A stretch of 64,000 nucleotides of DNA, taken from assembly GCA_965223435.1 (NCBI GenBank), contig CBDCWQ010000006.1:152651-216650 (forward strand). The letters run 5' to 3'. This document shows positions 51,516-58,830 of the stretch, one piece after another (the stretch's first letter is position 1; each line of letters starts with the position of its first letter). The translations under genes and the position numbers were made by a program. The notes under the pieces were generated by a model. That model did no database searches, was not told the origin of the DNA, and saw nothing but the letters and a program-made list of their open reading frames with translations. Source of the DNA: CBDCWQ01 sp965223435 (GTDB lineage Bacteria > Myxococcota > Kuafuiibacteriia > Kuafuiibacteriales > Kuafuiibacteriaceae).

Positions 51516-53204
51516 TTAGGCTTCGTCCATGCGTTGAAAATAGTTCCGCGTGGCTTCAAGAATCTTGGGCATGAGAAGAACCACAGCGAGCAGGTTTGGG
51601 GTGGCCATGAGACCCAACGCCAAGTCTCCGAAGGCCCAAACCAACTCGAGGGCCGAGACCGACCCGATGAAGACAAAACCCGTGTAGAGCGCGCGGTAGG
51701 GCAGAACCATGCGGGCACCGCACAGGTAGGTGATGGCGCGATCGCCGTAGTACGACCATGAGATCATCGTAGAGAGGGCAAACAGGAGAACGGCGACGGT
51801 TACCACGTAGTTTCCCCAGTTGCCGAGCGGGGAGAGGCCCACTTGAAAAGCGAGGGCGGTGAGGGCGGAGCTGTTTTGAAGCATGTGCCCTTCGACCATG
51901 AGGGTGCCTTCTTCTTCCGCAGGTTCCAGGGTCCCGCCCCTGAAGGCCACCCATCCCGTGTAGGGTTTATTGTGGAGCCAGAGAACGGGGGTACCGACCA
52001 GGCTTTGGCGGGCCACAAAGGCCCAAAGGTTTTGGTGGCCGTTTTTGACCTGAACCTGTTCTTCAGCCTTGGGGGGATCGTGCGCAAGCGCTTGTTGCAG
52101 TCGCGCGGCTTCGGAGGTCCCTTGGGCATGGGTGAGGGCTTCGGCCCAGAGAACCTGGGTGTGGGCCACTTTGACGCGGGAGGAGGTTTTTTGTTCCCAC
52201 GCGCCGGTGGTGACGATGACCAAGCCGGTCAGGGTGCAGATGATGAGGGTATCGATAAATGGCCCGAGCATGGCGACCACGCCCTCTCGCACCGGTTCGT
52301 TGGTTCGGGCGGCGGCGTGGGCGATGGGCGCGCTCCCCATCCCGGCTTCGTTGGAAAACAGGCCCCGCTTGACGCCCCACAGAAGCGTGGTGGCAAAAAC
52401 GCCCGCCACGGAGCCGCCGAGGCTGGCTTTGGGCGAAAATGCGTCCCGGATGATGGTGACAAAGGCGGCGGGGATGGCTTCGAATCGCAGGGCGAGGATG
52501 ACGAGGGCGGCCCCGACGTAAAGCGCCGCCATGGCGGGTGCGAGCTTGCTGCTCACTTTGGCGATCCGCCGGATGCCGCCGACGATGACGCCCCCTACCA
52601 CCACCGCCAGCACCACGCCGACCCAGGTTTCGGAGAGCCCGAAGTCGCTGCGGGCACTGATCGCGACGGTGTTGGCTTGATTCATGTTGCCGATGCCAAA
52701 AGAGGCAATGACCGTGCAGGTGGCAAAAGCGATGGCTAGAGGCTTGAACCGAGGGCCAAGCCCGCGTTCGATGTAGTACATGGGGCCGCCGGCGGCGCCG
52801 CCTTGAGCGTCGAAGTCGCGGTAGAGGAGAGAAAGGGTACATTCGGCGTATTTCAGGGCCATGCCGAATCCCGCGGTCAGCCACATCCAGAAGAGGGCGC
52901 CGGGCCCGCCGTAGTGAATGGCGGTGGCGACCCCCGCGATATTTCCGATGCCCACGGTGGCCGACAAGGCGGTACTCAGGGCCTGAAAGTGGGTGACATC
53001 GCCTTGGTGCTCGGGATCATCGTAGCGTCCGGCCAGCACGCTAAAGCCGTGCGGCATCCGGCGGAGCTGAATGAATCCGAGCCGAACGGTGACAAAAAGG
53101 CCAGTCCCTAGGAGGAGAAGCACAAGCCACGGGAGCGCTGGGGGAAAGCTCCAGACGGCATGGTTCAGCACCTGGACGAGCGCTTCGAGCACCGCTTGTC
53201 CCAT
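51516..53204 (-). CDS. Sodium:alanine/glycine symporter with a large loop
   Basis: 562 residues; the AGCS family usually has 450-490. Core motifs: TALSATVGIGNIAGVATAI, GGAAGGPMYYIERGLG, FSNEAGMGSAPIAHAAA. The extra length is one hydrophilic loop, about 337-446, between the helix ending LVIVTTGAW and the one starting ALTALAFQVG. It contains VKVAHTQVLWAEALTHAQGT and a WVAFRGGTLEPAEEEGTLMV patch, so it may be a small folded extracytoplasmic domain. Probably imports alanine or glycine with sodium. Confidence 0.9.
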   Translation of the reverse strand: MGQAVLEALVQVLNHAVWSFPPALPWLVLLLLGTGLFVTVRLGFIQLRRMPHGFSVLAGRYDDPEHQGDVTHFQALSTALSATVGIGNIAGVATAIHYGGPGALFWMWLTAGFGMALKYAECTLSLLYRDFDAQGGAAGGPMYYIERGLGPRFKPLAIAFATCTVIASFGIGNMNQANTVAISARSDFGLSETWVGVVLAVVVGGVIVGGIRRIAKVSSKLAPAMAALYVGAALVILALRFEAIPAAFVTIIRDAFSPKASLGGSVAGVFATTLLWGVKRGLFSNEAGMGSAPIAHAAARTNEPVREGVVAMLGPFIDTLIICTLTGLVIVTTGAWEQKTSSRVKVAHTQVLWAEALTHAQGTSEAARLQQALAHDPPKAEEQVQVKNGHQNLWAFVARQSLVGTPVLWLHNKPYTGWVAFRGGTLEPAEEEGTLMVEGHMLQNSSALTALAFQVGLSPLGNWGNYVVTVAVLLFALSTMISWSYYGDRAITYLCGARMVLPYRALYTGFVFIGSVSALELVWAFGDLALGLMATPNLLAVVLLMPKILEATRNYFQRMDEA

Positions 53205-53372
53205 AGCTCGTTTGGCCCGGGTTCGCTACGCTTTGCGTCGCCGTTCAGGGGCTCCTCGGTGAATCTTTCTCTCTTCGACCTCCATGCCGATTTCGCGTCT
53301 GGCAAAGCGCGGGACATGCGCTCTATGCGTCCGCCAGGAACCCGGGTGAAGGCTCCGATCCGGCCCCCTTTT

Positions 53373-53906
53373 CTAGGGGTCAAAGCGGTGCGCGAGTCGG
53401 AATGACGCTGTGAACAGCAGTTTTCCGGTGTCCTGGGTGACGGGGCGGAGGCGGAGGACACCCCCGACGGACAGCAGTGGGCTGATGAAATAGTCGGCGC
53501 CAAGCCCGAAGCGAAAGGCTGGACGGGCGCCTCGTTTGGAGGCCACCGCTCCGTAAAAGGCCTCCAAAAAGGGTACCGTGCGGAAAACATCGAAGGCCGC
53601 GGCGCAGCCGCCCATGGCTTCGTAGAGGATGAGGGCCTCGGGACCGGCGCCTTGGGCGCCCGGGGATCGGGTGACGTGAACCCCTGCCGACAGGCCGAAC
53701 CAGATCAAATCGGTGATGCCGTACCACAGGGAGGCCTGACCGCCCCCGCCTTGTGCTTCGCCCTGCGATCGCTGGGTCAAGAGGGTGTACCCCGGCTCAA
53801 AGGCGAGGAGGATTTCCTCTTCGGCCGCGGCGGCGGGCCGGGCCCCAACCGGGGCTACGAGGAGGCAGACGGGGAGCCAGGCTACCGGGAAAAGGCCGGG
53901 GCGCAT
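53373..53906 (-). CDS. Exported protein, probable small outer-membrane barrel
   Basis: 177 residues. A Sec signal peptide spans about 1-28 (cleavage after AAAA). The mature protein alternates hydrophobic and polar residues in strand-like runs (QASLWYGITDLIWFGLSAGV, FRFGLGADYFISPLLSVGGV) and ends with strand-like LLFTASFRLAHRFDP, consistent with an outer-membrane beta-barrel. Unknown role. First gene of the minus-strand run that includes the two transporters, though 168 bases separate them. Confidence 0.6.
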   Translation of the reverse strand: MRPGLFPVAWLPVCLLVAPVGARPAAAAEEEILLAFEPGYTLLTQRSQGEAQGGGGQASLWYGITDLIWFGLSAGVHVTRSPGAQGAGPEALILYEAMGGCAAAFDVFRTVPFLEAFYGAVASKRGARPAFRFGLGADYFISPLLSVGGVLRLRPVTQDTGKLLFTASFRLAHRFDP

Positions 53907-53988
53907 GGGCCGCTTCTGTTTCGCTTGTGGGGCTTTCGGTCAACTGCTGGGTTGACTCTCCTCTAATTGCCGACCAAAAGGGCGCAAA

Positions 53989-54705
53989 GTGGCTTCCAAG
54001 AAAAAGAAGCAGAAGGAAGAGCTCCTCAAGCCAGACGCCTTTGTCGAGCACGCGGGTCCCTGGACCCAGTGGCTCGAGAAGAATTTCACCCGCCTCGTGG
54101 GTGGGTTGGTGGTGATCCTAGGGGGGGTGCTGGGTGCGCAATATCTCGCAGCCCGAGAGGCACGAACCAACGCGGAGGTGACCGCCGCCTTTTCGGAGGC
54201 TGTGGATGCCTTTGAAGAGGCGACCGATCTGCGGACGGTGATCACGTCTACCTCCGCCGCGCTTTTGACCAAGGGGTATGAGGGCGCCCAGAAGAAATTC
54301 GAGGCCTTCCGTACCGCGCATGCGGACCATCGCTCCCAGTCGTTGGCGGGGCTGTACGAAGCCAAGCTCTTGGAGCGGTTGGGAAAGCACGCGGAGGCGG
54401 CCGCGCTTTACCAGAGCTATGTGGACAAAGCGGTGCCCAAGGATCCGTTGCTGTTTTTGGCGCTCGAGGGCCTGGGTTATGCCAAAGAGGCTCAGGGGCA
54501 GCACGATCAGGCGATCCAGGCGTTTAAGCGTCTGGCGGAGTCGGTCGAGTTTTTTAGAGACTATGGCTTGAAGCACCAAGCCCGCGCCCAAGAGGCCAAA
54601 GGTGATATCGCGGGTGCCCTCCAGTCGTACAAAGCCATCGCCGAGATGGATCCGCCTTCCAAGCTGAAAAGTTTCGCCGAGTCGAGGATCCAGGCCCTCG
54701 AATAG
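53989..54705 (+). CDS. Membrane-anchored TPR protein, YfgM-like
   Basis: 238 residues, GTG start. A basic N-terminus (ASKKKKQKEELLKP) precedes one membrane helix (about 35-56), then a periplasmic helical domain with TPR spacing (LLERLGKHAEAAALYQSYVD, AQGQHDQAIQAFKRL). This is the organisation of YfgM, which works beside BamB and the Sec translocon. The next gene encodes a BamB-like propeller, as in the enterobacterial yfgM-bamB pair, supporting the assignment. Confidence 0.8.
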   Translation: MASKKKKQKEELLKPDAFVEHAGPWTQWLEKNFTRLVGGLVVILGGVLGAQYLAAREARTNAEVTAAFSEAVDAFEEATDLRTVITSTSAALLTKGYEGAQKKFEAFRTAHADHRSQSLAGLYEAKLLERLGKHAEAAALYQSYVDKAVPKDPLLFLALEGLGYAKEAQGQHDQAIQAFKRLAESVEFFRDYGLKHQARAQEAKGDIAGALQSYKAIAEMDPPSKLKSFAESRIQALE

Positions 54706-54740
54706 TTGATTCGCGGGGTGAGGGGAGCTTTAAGGCAGAC

Positions 54741-55898
54741 ATGCCTGGTCTCAGTGTTTTGGCGCTCCTGGGGAGTCTATCCGCCGGTGCGCCCGGCGCC
54801 CAGCAGCCGGGCTGGGTGAGGCCGGAAGGCCTGCGGCGGGTGCTCGGAACCCGCCTCAAACTGGACTTCGGGCATTTCGAGCTCCTGAAAATCAATTCCG
54901 AGGAGTGGACCACTCCGTACATCAGCGTCGATGGGACGCGGGTCGCGGTGGGAAGTCGAGACGGTCGTCTTCGCATGCTTTCCCTCGAAGATGGCGCGCT
55001 GCTCTGGGAGCGAAAAGAATTCGGGGCCATCGGATCGTCGATGGTGAGCTTTCAAGGGACGTTGGTGTTGGGATCAGACTCGGATCTGGTCGGGCTAGAT
55101 GAAACCCTCGGTGAAGAGCGATGGCGGCTTCCGGTCAACGGTCGGGTGGGCGGGCGGATCGTTCTTCACGGCGCCACGGCGTTGGTGCCCGTTCGCCCCA
55201 ACAGCATGGTCTCTGTGAACCTCGAGACCGGAAAACAACAGTGGCGGGTGAAGCGGCCGACGCCGGAGGGTTTGAGCGTTCGAGGGCAGGCTGCGGCATC
55301 CGTAGATGGAGCCCGCAACCTGGTCTTTGTCGGGTTTTCTGATGGTGCGGTCATGGCGGTGCGCGCCCAGAGCGGAGAACAGGTCTGGCTGCACGAGCTC
55401 GGGGGCCCGCGGCCATTTTTGGCAGATGTCGATACTTCACCGGTTTTGGTCGACAAGGGGCAGGCCATCGTGGTGGCCAGCTATCGGAAGGGGCTGTACC
55501 GGCTTCGAAGCGAAACGGGGGAGCGCCTTTGGCACCAACCAGAAAAAAACATTCATACCATGGTGGCGGCCGGGCCCAGGCTCATGGTGGCCGGCACCGG
55601 TGACGGACAGGTTATCGGACTGTACGCAAAAGATGGGCGGGTAAGGTGGCGGTATCAGATGAAAAAGGGCGCGGTCACCGAGCCTGTTTTTTTGGGACGA
55701 GGGCAGGTGGCTGCGGGCGGAACCAATGGGCCGGTGGCGATCCTCGACGTGAAGACCGGGCGTCCGGTTCAGCTCATCAACCCGGGATCGGGGGTGTCGG
55801 CACCGGTGGGGTGGCGGGATCCCGACCTCGTCCTTTTGAGCAATAAGGGCCTCTTTTTGGCGCTCCGCTACGGTGTGGGCATAGGTGTTCAACCCTAG
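54741..55898 (+). CDS. bamB: BamB-like outer-membrane assembly beta-propeller
   Basis: 385 residues. Short signal (LSVLALLGSLSAGAPGAQQ), then a PQQ-type beta-propeller with repeating blades: DGALLWERKE, LGEERWRLPV, TGKQQWRVKR, SGEQVWLHEL, TGERLWHQPE and DGRVRWRYQM. Unlike enterobacterial BamB there is no obvious lipobox. It follows the YfgM-like gene, so it likely helps fold outer-membrane proteins; another propeller role cannot be excluded. Confidence 0.82.
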   Translation: MPGLSVLALLGSLSAGAPGAQQPGWVRPEGLRRVLGTRLKLDFGHFELLKINSEEWTTPYISVDGTRVAVGSRDGRLRMLSLEDGALLWERKEFGAIGSSMVSFQGTLVLGSDSDLVGLDETLGEERWRLPVNGRVGGRIVLHGATALVPVRPNSMVSVNLETGKQQWRVKRPTPEGLSVRGQAAASVDGARNLVFVGFSDGAVMAVRAQSGEQVWLHELGGPRPFLADVDTSPVLVDKGQAIVVASYRKGLYRLRSETGERLWHQPEKNIHTMVAAGPRLMVAGTGDGQVIGLYAKDGRVRWRYQMKKGAVTEPVFLGRGQVAAGGTNGPVAILDVKTGRPVQLINPGSGVSAPVGWRDPDLVLLSNKGLFLALRYGVGIGVQP

Positions 55899-55964
55899 AT
55901 CACGGGCTCAGGGGGCTCGACCAGGAAAGATAAGCGCCCCGCCTGCAATGAAATTGCTAGTTTC

Positions 55965-56417
55965 TTGCGCACGATAGATTTTTTTGGGCTCGGTCTCTTG
56001 CAGAAGAGCCCAGAAGGGCCTATTCTTTCAAATACAGTGGAACAGCGGCTGCAGCAACAGGTCACCGAAGTCGAAAAAGATCGGGTGGTGACGAAAGCCG
56101 TTTTGGAGGCCAGAGACCAACTCGGCGTGTCCAATGCGGCTTTGGCGCGAATCTTGGGCGTGAGCGAATCATCGATTTCGCGTCTTCCGCAAAAGCGCAC
56201 GATCGATCATCAAAGCAAAGAGGGAGAACTTGCGCTTCTCCTGCTCCGTGTTTTTCGCAGCCTCGACACCCTCGTCGGTGGGCGAGGCCTTCCCAAAGAA
56301 AAGTGGTTTCACGCGAACAACAAACACCTTCATGGGGTGCCCAGTCAGCTGGTTGAAAGTGTGTCAGGATTGGTACATGTCGCAGAGTATTTGGACGCAA
56401 TGCGCGGAGAATTCTAA
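55965..56417 (+). CDS. Xre/MbcA/ParS-type antitoxin
   Basis: 150 residues if started at the TTG at 55965; a GTG at 56037 is an alternative, and neither has a clear ribosome site. A helix-turn-helix (DQLGVSNAALARILGVSESS) binds DNA. The C-terminal domain (DTLVGGRGLPKEKWFHANNK, then VESVSGLVHVAEYLDAMRGE) is the MbcA/ParS toxin-binding fold. It overlaps the RES toxin gene by 41 bases. Confidence 0.85.
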   Translation: MRTIDFFGLGLLQKSPEGPILSNTVEQRLQQQVTEVEKDRVVTKAVLEARDQLGVSNAALARILGVSESSISRLPQKRTIDHQSKEGELALLLLRVFRSLDTLVGGRGLPKEKWFHANNKHLHGVPSQLVESVSGLVHVAEYLDAMRGEF

Positions 56418-57144
56418 GCCCGGATACTTCGAAGGCGATGCCTGGCGTATTGTGGAGTCACAACACCTGACCAGCACCCGCAAGTTGGTGGACTCCGACG
56501 AGGAACATGCCATCCTCGAAGATCTGATCGACGCCCAAAAGCCTGCGGCCCCCAAGGCTCCTGAATTTGAGGGTCTTCACTATCTTTTGTCTACGCCGTT
56601 TCGTTATCCACCGTTGCGCCACGGTTCTCGTTTTGGCCGCCGTTCCGAGCCCAGCATTTGGTACGGTTCTCACAGCCTACGCACCGCGCTGGCGGAAGTC
56701 GCGTACTACCGCTGGGTCTTCTTGGAGGGCACTGATGCCGACCTCGGCCCTCTGGAAACGCTCCACACGGCCTTCCAAGTCGAACTCCGCTCGGAGCGCT
56801 CCTTGGACTTAAGCACACCTCCGTTTTCTGCCTTCGAGGACATCCTCGCCTCCAAAAGTGACTACGAAGCGACCCAAAAGCTCGGGACCGACATGCGCGA
56901 GGCAGGCCTCGAAGTCTTCCACTACCGATCCGCTCGCGATCCCCGCGCTGGAAAAAATATGGGCGTCTTCACCCCTCGCGTTTTTGTGAACAAAGAACCG
57001 CGAAGGCACACCCAGTCGTGGCACGCCATCGCCACCCGAAGCTACGTCGAGTTCAGTCGCCAAAATATCTTCCAGCGCGACACCCACCGCTTTGACCGCG
57101 ACGACTACGAGGTCGATGGAAAGCTCCCCATCCCCGCAAGCTAA
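56377..57144 (+). CDS. RES-domain toxin
   Basis: 255 residues from the ATG at 56377, with AGGAT upstream. The RES core has RFGRRSEPSIWYGSHSLRTA then LAEVAYYRW, placing the name-giving Arg, Glu and Ser residues in the usual order. The family degrades NAD+ and halts growth unless bound by the antitoxin. It is co-translated with the Xre antitoxin in an overlapping pair and is convergent with the GST gene. It looks intact. Confidence 0.9.
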   Translation: MSQSIWTQCAENSKPGYFEGDAWRIVESQHLTSTRKLVDSDEEHAILEDLIDAQKPAAPKAPEFEGLHYLLSTPFRYPPLRHGSRFGRRSEPSIWYGSHSLRTALAEVAYYRWVFLEGTDADLGPLETLHTAFQVELRSERSLDLSTPPFSAFEDILASKSDYEATQKLGTDMREAGLEVFHYRSARDPRAGKNMGVFTPRVFVNKEPRRHTQSWHAIATRSYVEFSRQNIFQRDTHRFDRDDYEVDGKLPIPAS

Positions 57145-57241
57145 GCCCCGCCAAGCCCCTGTCCACGCGCCCAATCCCCGGGCACCCTCCGAGCACCGCG
57201 GGACCATTTATCGCATACCGACCGAACCCCGTGGTCTTTCG

Positions 57242-57877
57242 CTACGTTTTCGGGAACAGCTTTTCGTGTCCGCGCTGGACGGCCGCGCTGGTTTTGATGC
57301 CATCATACCAACGGGATACGTTGGGGTAGGGTGCCAGGGAAAATTCAGAGCGTTCGGTCGTTTCGGCGTAGGCGTACGCAAACAGGTCCGCGATCGTCTT
57401 GCTCTCGCCGTGAAGATACGGCCGAGTCCTAAGTTCATTGTCCACGACCGCAAGCTGTTGCTCAATGAACTGAAGGGCCTCTTGCTCTGTTTCTTTGTTG
57501 GTCGCGCCCATTCCGAATTTTTCTCGATACACCCGTTCAAACATCAGCGTATTGAACCAACGACCCGTGTGAATGGAGAAAAAGTCCATCCATTGGTCGA
57601 TTCTGCAGCGCTCGTAGTGATCGGCAGTGGGGTAGAGCTCTGAGCGTTCGATGCTGGCTAGGTAACGACAAATGGCCCCCGACTCAAAGAGGTGGCGGCC
57701 ATCGTGGGTGAGCGTCGGCATTTTACCGAGTGGGTGGCGTGCGAGATGCTCGGGGCTTTTGTTCTCCCCTGACTGCACACTGATTTCCCTGTATTCGTAG
57801 GAAACCCCCAGTTCCTCCGCAACATAGATGACTTTGGTGGTGTTCGACGAAAAGGCGAGTCCGTGAATCTTGTACAT
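57242..57877 (-). CDS. Glutathione S-transferase
   Basis: 211 residues, start behind AAGGAGG. N-terminal thioredoxin-like domain (SSNTTKVIYVAEELGVSYEY, the Pro in GKMPTLTHDG, ESGAICRYLA for the gamma-glutamyl site), then a helical C-domain (PYLHGESKTIADLFAYAYAE). Likely conjugates glutathione to electrophiles. It is divergent from a TetR gene, with a palindromic operator in its promoter. Confidence 0.92.
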   Translation of the reverse strand: MYKIHGLAFSSNTTKVIYVAEELGVSYEYREISVQSGENKSPEHLARHPLGKMPTLTHDGRHLFESGAICRYLASIERSELYPTADHYERCRIDQWMDFFSIHTGRWFNTLMFERVYREKFGMGATNKETEQEALQFIEQQLAVVDNELRTRPYLHGESKTIADLFAYAYAETTERSEFSLAPYPNVSRWYDGIKTSAAVQRGHEKLFPKT

Positions 57878-57897
57878 GCAACCTCCTTAACTGAGCG

Positions 57898-57925
57898 ATT
57901 CTACACCGATCGGTGAATAATGCAA
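57898..57925 (-). promoter_or_regulatory. GST promoter with a TetR operator in its spacer
   Basis: On the minus strand, TTGCAT (57920-57925) and TAGAAT (57898-57903) form a -35/-10 pair 16 bases apart. The perfect 12-base palindrome CACCGATCGGTG (57904-57915) fills the spacer. A dimeric TetR repressor bound here would block RNA polymerase at the GST promoter. Divergence from the TetR gene points to that protein as the repressor, and probably to autoregulation. Confidence 0.65.
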
Positions 57926-57988
57926 GCATTTCGTCATTCAGTGATAACCTCGACATTCTGCTTGCCCAGGAACGACCGAGAAAAAAGC

Positions 57989-58549
57989 ATGGCGCGAAAG
58001 AAGTCGTTTGATCCCGCCGAGACAATGGCGGCCATGGTTGAGGTGTTCTGGGATAAGGGCTACACCGGAACCAGCCTCGCCGACCTAGAAGCCGCGACCG
58101 GGTTGGATCGAAAAAGCCTCTACAATACGTTTGGCGTGAAAAAGGAGATTTTCAATGCGGCCTTGACCGCTTACCTCGACGAAAGGAACCAAAACCACGG
58201 CGCGGTGTTGCTCCGAGACCCTAAAGGCATCCAAAACATCCGGGACTTCTTTTTGGGTATGGTCTCTCAAGCAAGTCCGCGAGGCTGTTTGCTGACAAAA
58301 ACGCTTAACGAAGCGGAGCTCATTGATGCAGATTCGAGGAGCATCGCGGAACATGCCATCAGTGGCCTCGAACAACTCATCCAGTCGAACCTCATTCCGA
58401 GCTTCGGCCAAAGCGCGACGATGAAGCGCCTCGCGGCGTTCTTGACCTCGAGCATTCAGGGACTCACCACCATGGCGAAGGTGAATCCAGACCCGAAACG
58501 GCTCAAGCCTATTGTGGAAACAGTGCTTTCAGTTCTGGATGATCCATGA
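57989..58549 (+). CDS. TetR-family regulator
   Basis: 186 residues from the ATG at 57989 (MARKKSFDPAET). N-terminal helix-turn-helix (TSLADLEAATGLDRKSLYNT, then FGVKKEIFNAAL), typical of TetR/AcrR. The C-terminal domain is all-helical, with a Cys in SPRGCLLTKTL that could sense oxidants or electrophiles. It likely represses the divergent GST gene through the palindrome at 57904-57915. Confidence 0.9.
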   Translation: MARKKSFDPAETMAAMVEVFWDKGYTGTSLADLEAATGLDRKSLYNTFGVKKEIFNAALTAYLDERNQNHGAVLLRDPKGIQNIRDFFLGMVSQASPRGCLLTKTLNEAELIDADSRSIAEHAISGLEQLIQSNLIPSFGQSATMKRLAAFLTSSIQGLTTMAKVNPDPKRLKPIVETVLSVLDDP

Positions 58550-58691
58550 GCCGCGGCTAACGAAAGAGCAAAGACAGAAGAGCGACGGTCCCGTAGCCAA
58601 GAGCGGGTGGTTTCGAATGGTTGTGTGGCTTAGACCAACGGGGTTTGGTGGAGAGTCCGCGTTCGCTGCCCGATTTTCGAGTTGAGTTAAC

Positions 58692-58705
58692 ATAATATCT
58701 ATTAT
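58692..58705. promoter_or_regulatory. AT-rich palindrome in the leader of the FHA gene
   Basis: ATAATA-TC-TATTAT, a perfect six-base inverted repeat in an unusually AT-rich patch (about 58682-58720) of an otherwise GC-rich window. It lies about 130 bases upstream of the FHA gene. It could be an operator or promoter element; no matching -35/-10 pair is clear. Confidence 0.3.
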
Positions 58706-58830
58706 CGGACATCAATATACACCCCATGGGAACACCTATGGTTTCCACGGATATGAAAGTGCTCCGGGCTCGCTTTTTAGGGAAAGGTTTCGAGTGAACG
58801 GGGCGGTTTGAAAGAAGGTGTGGTAGCAGT

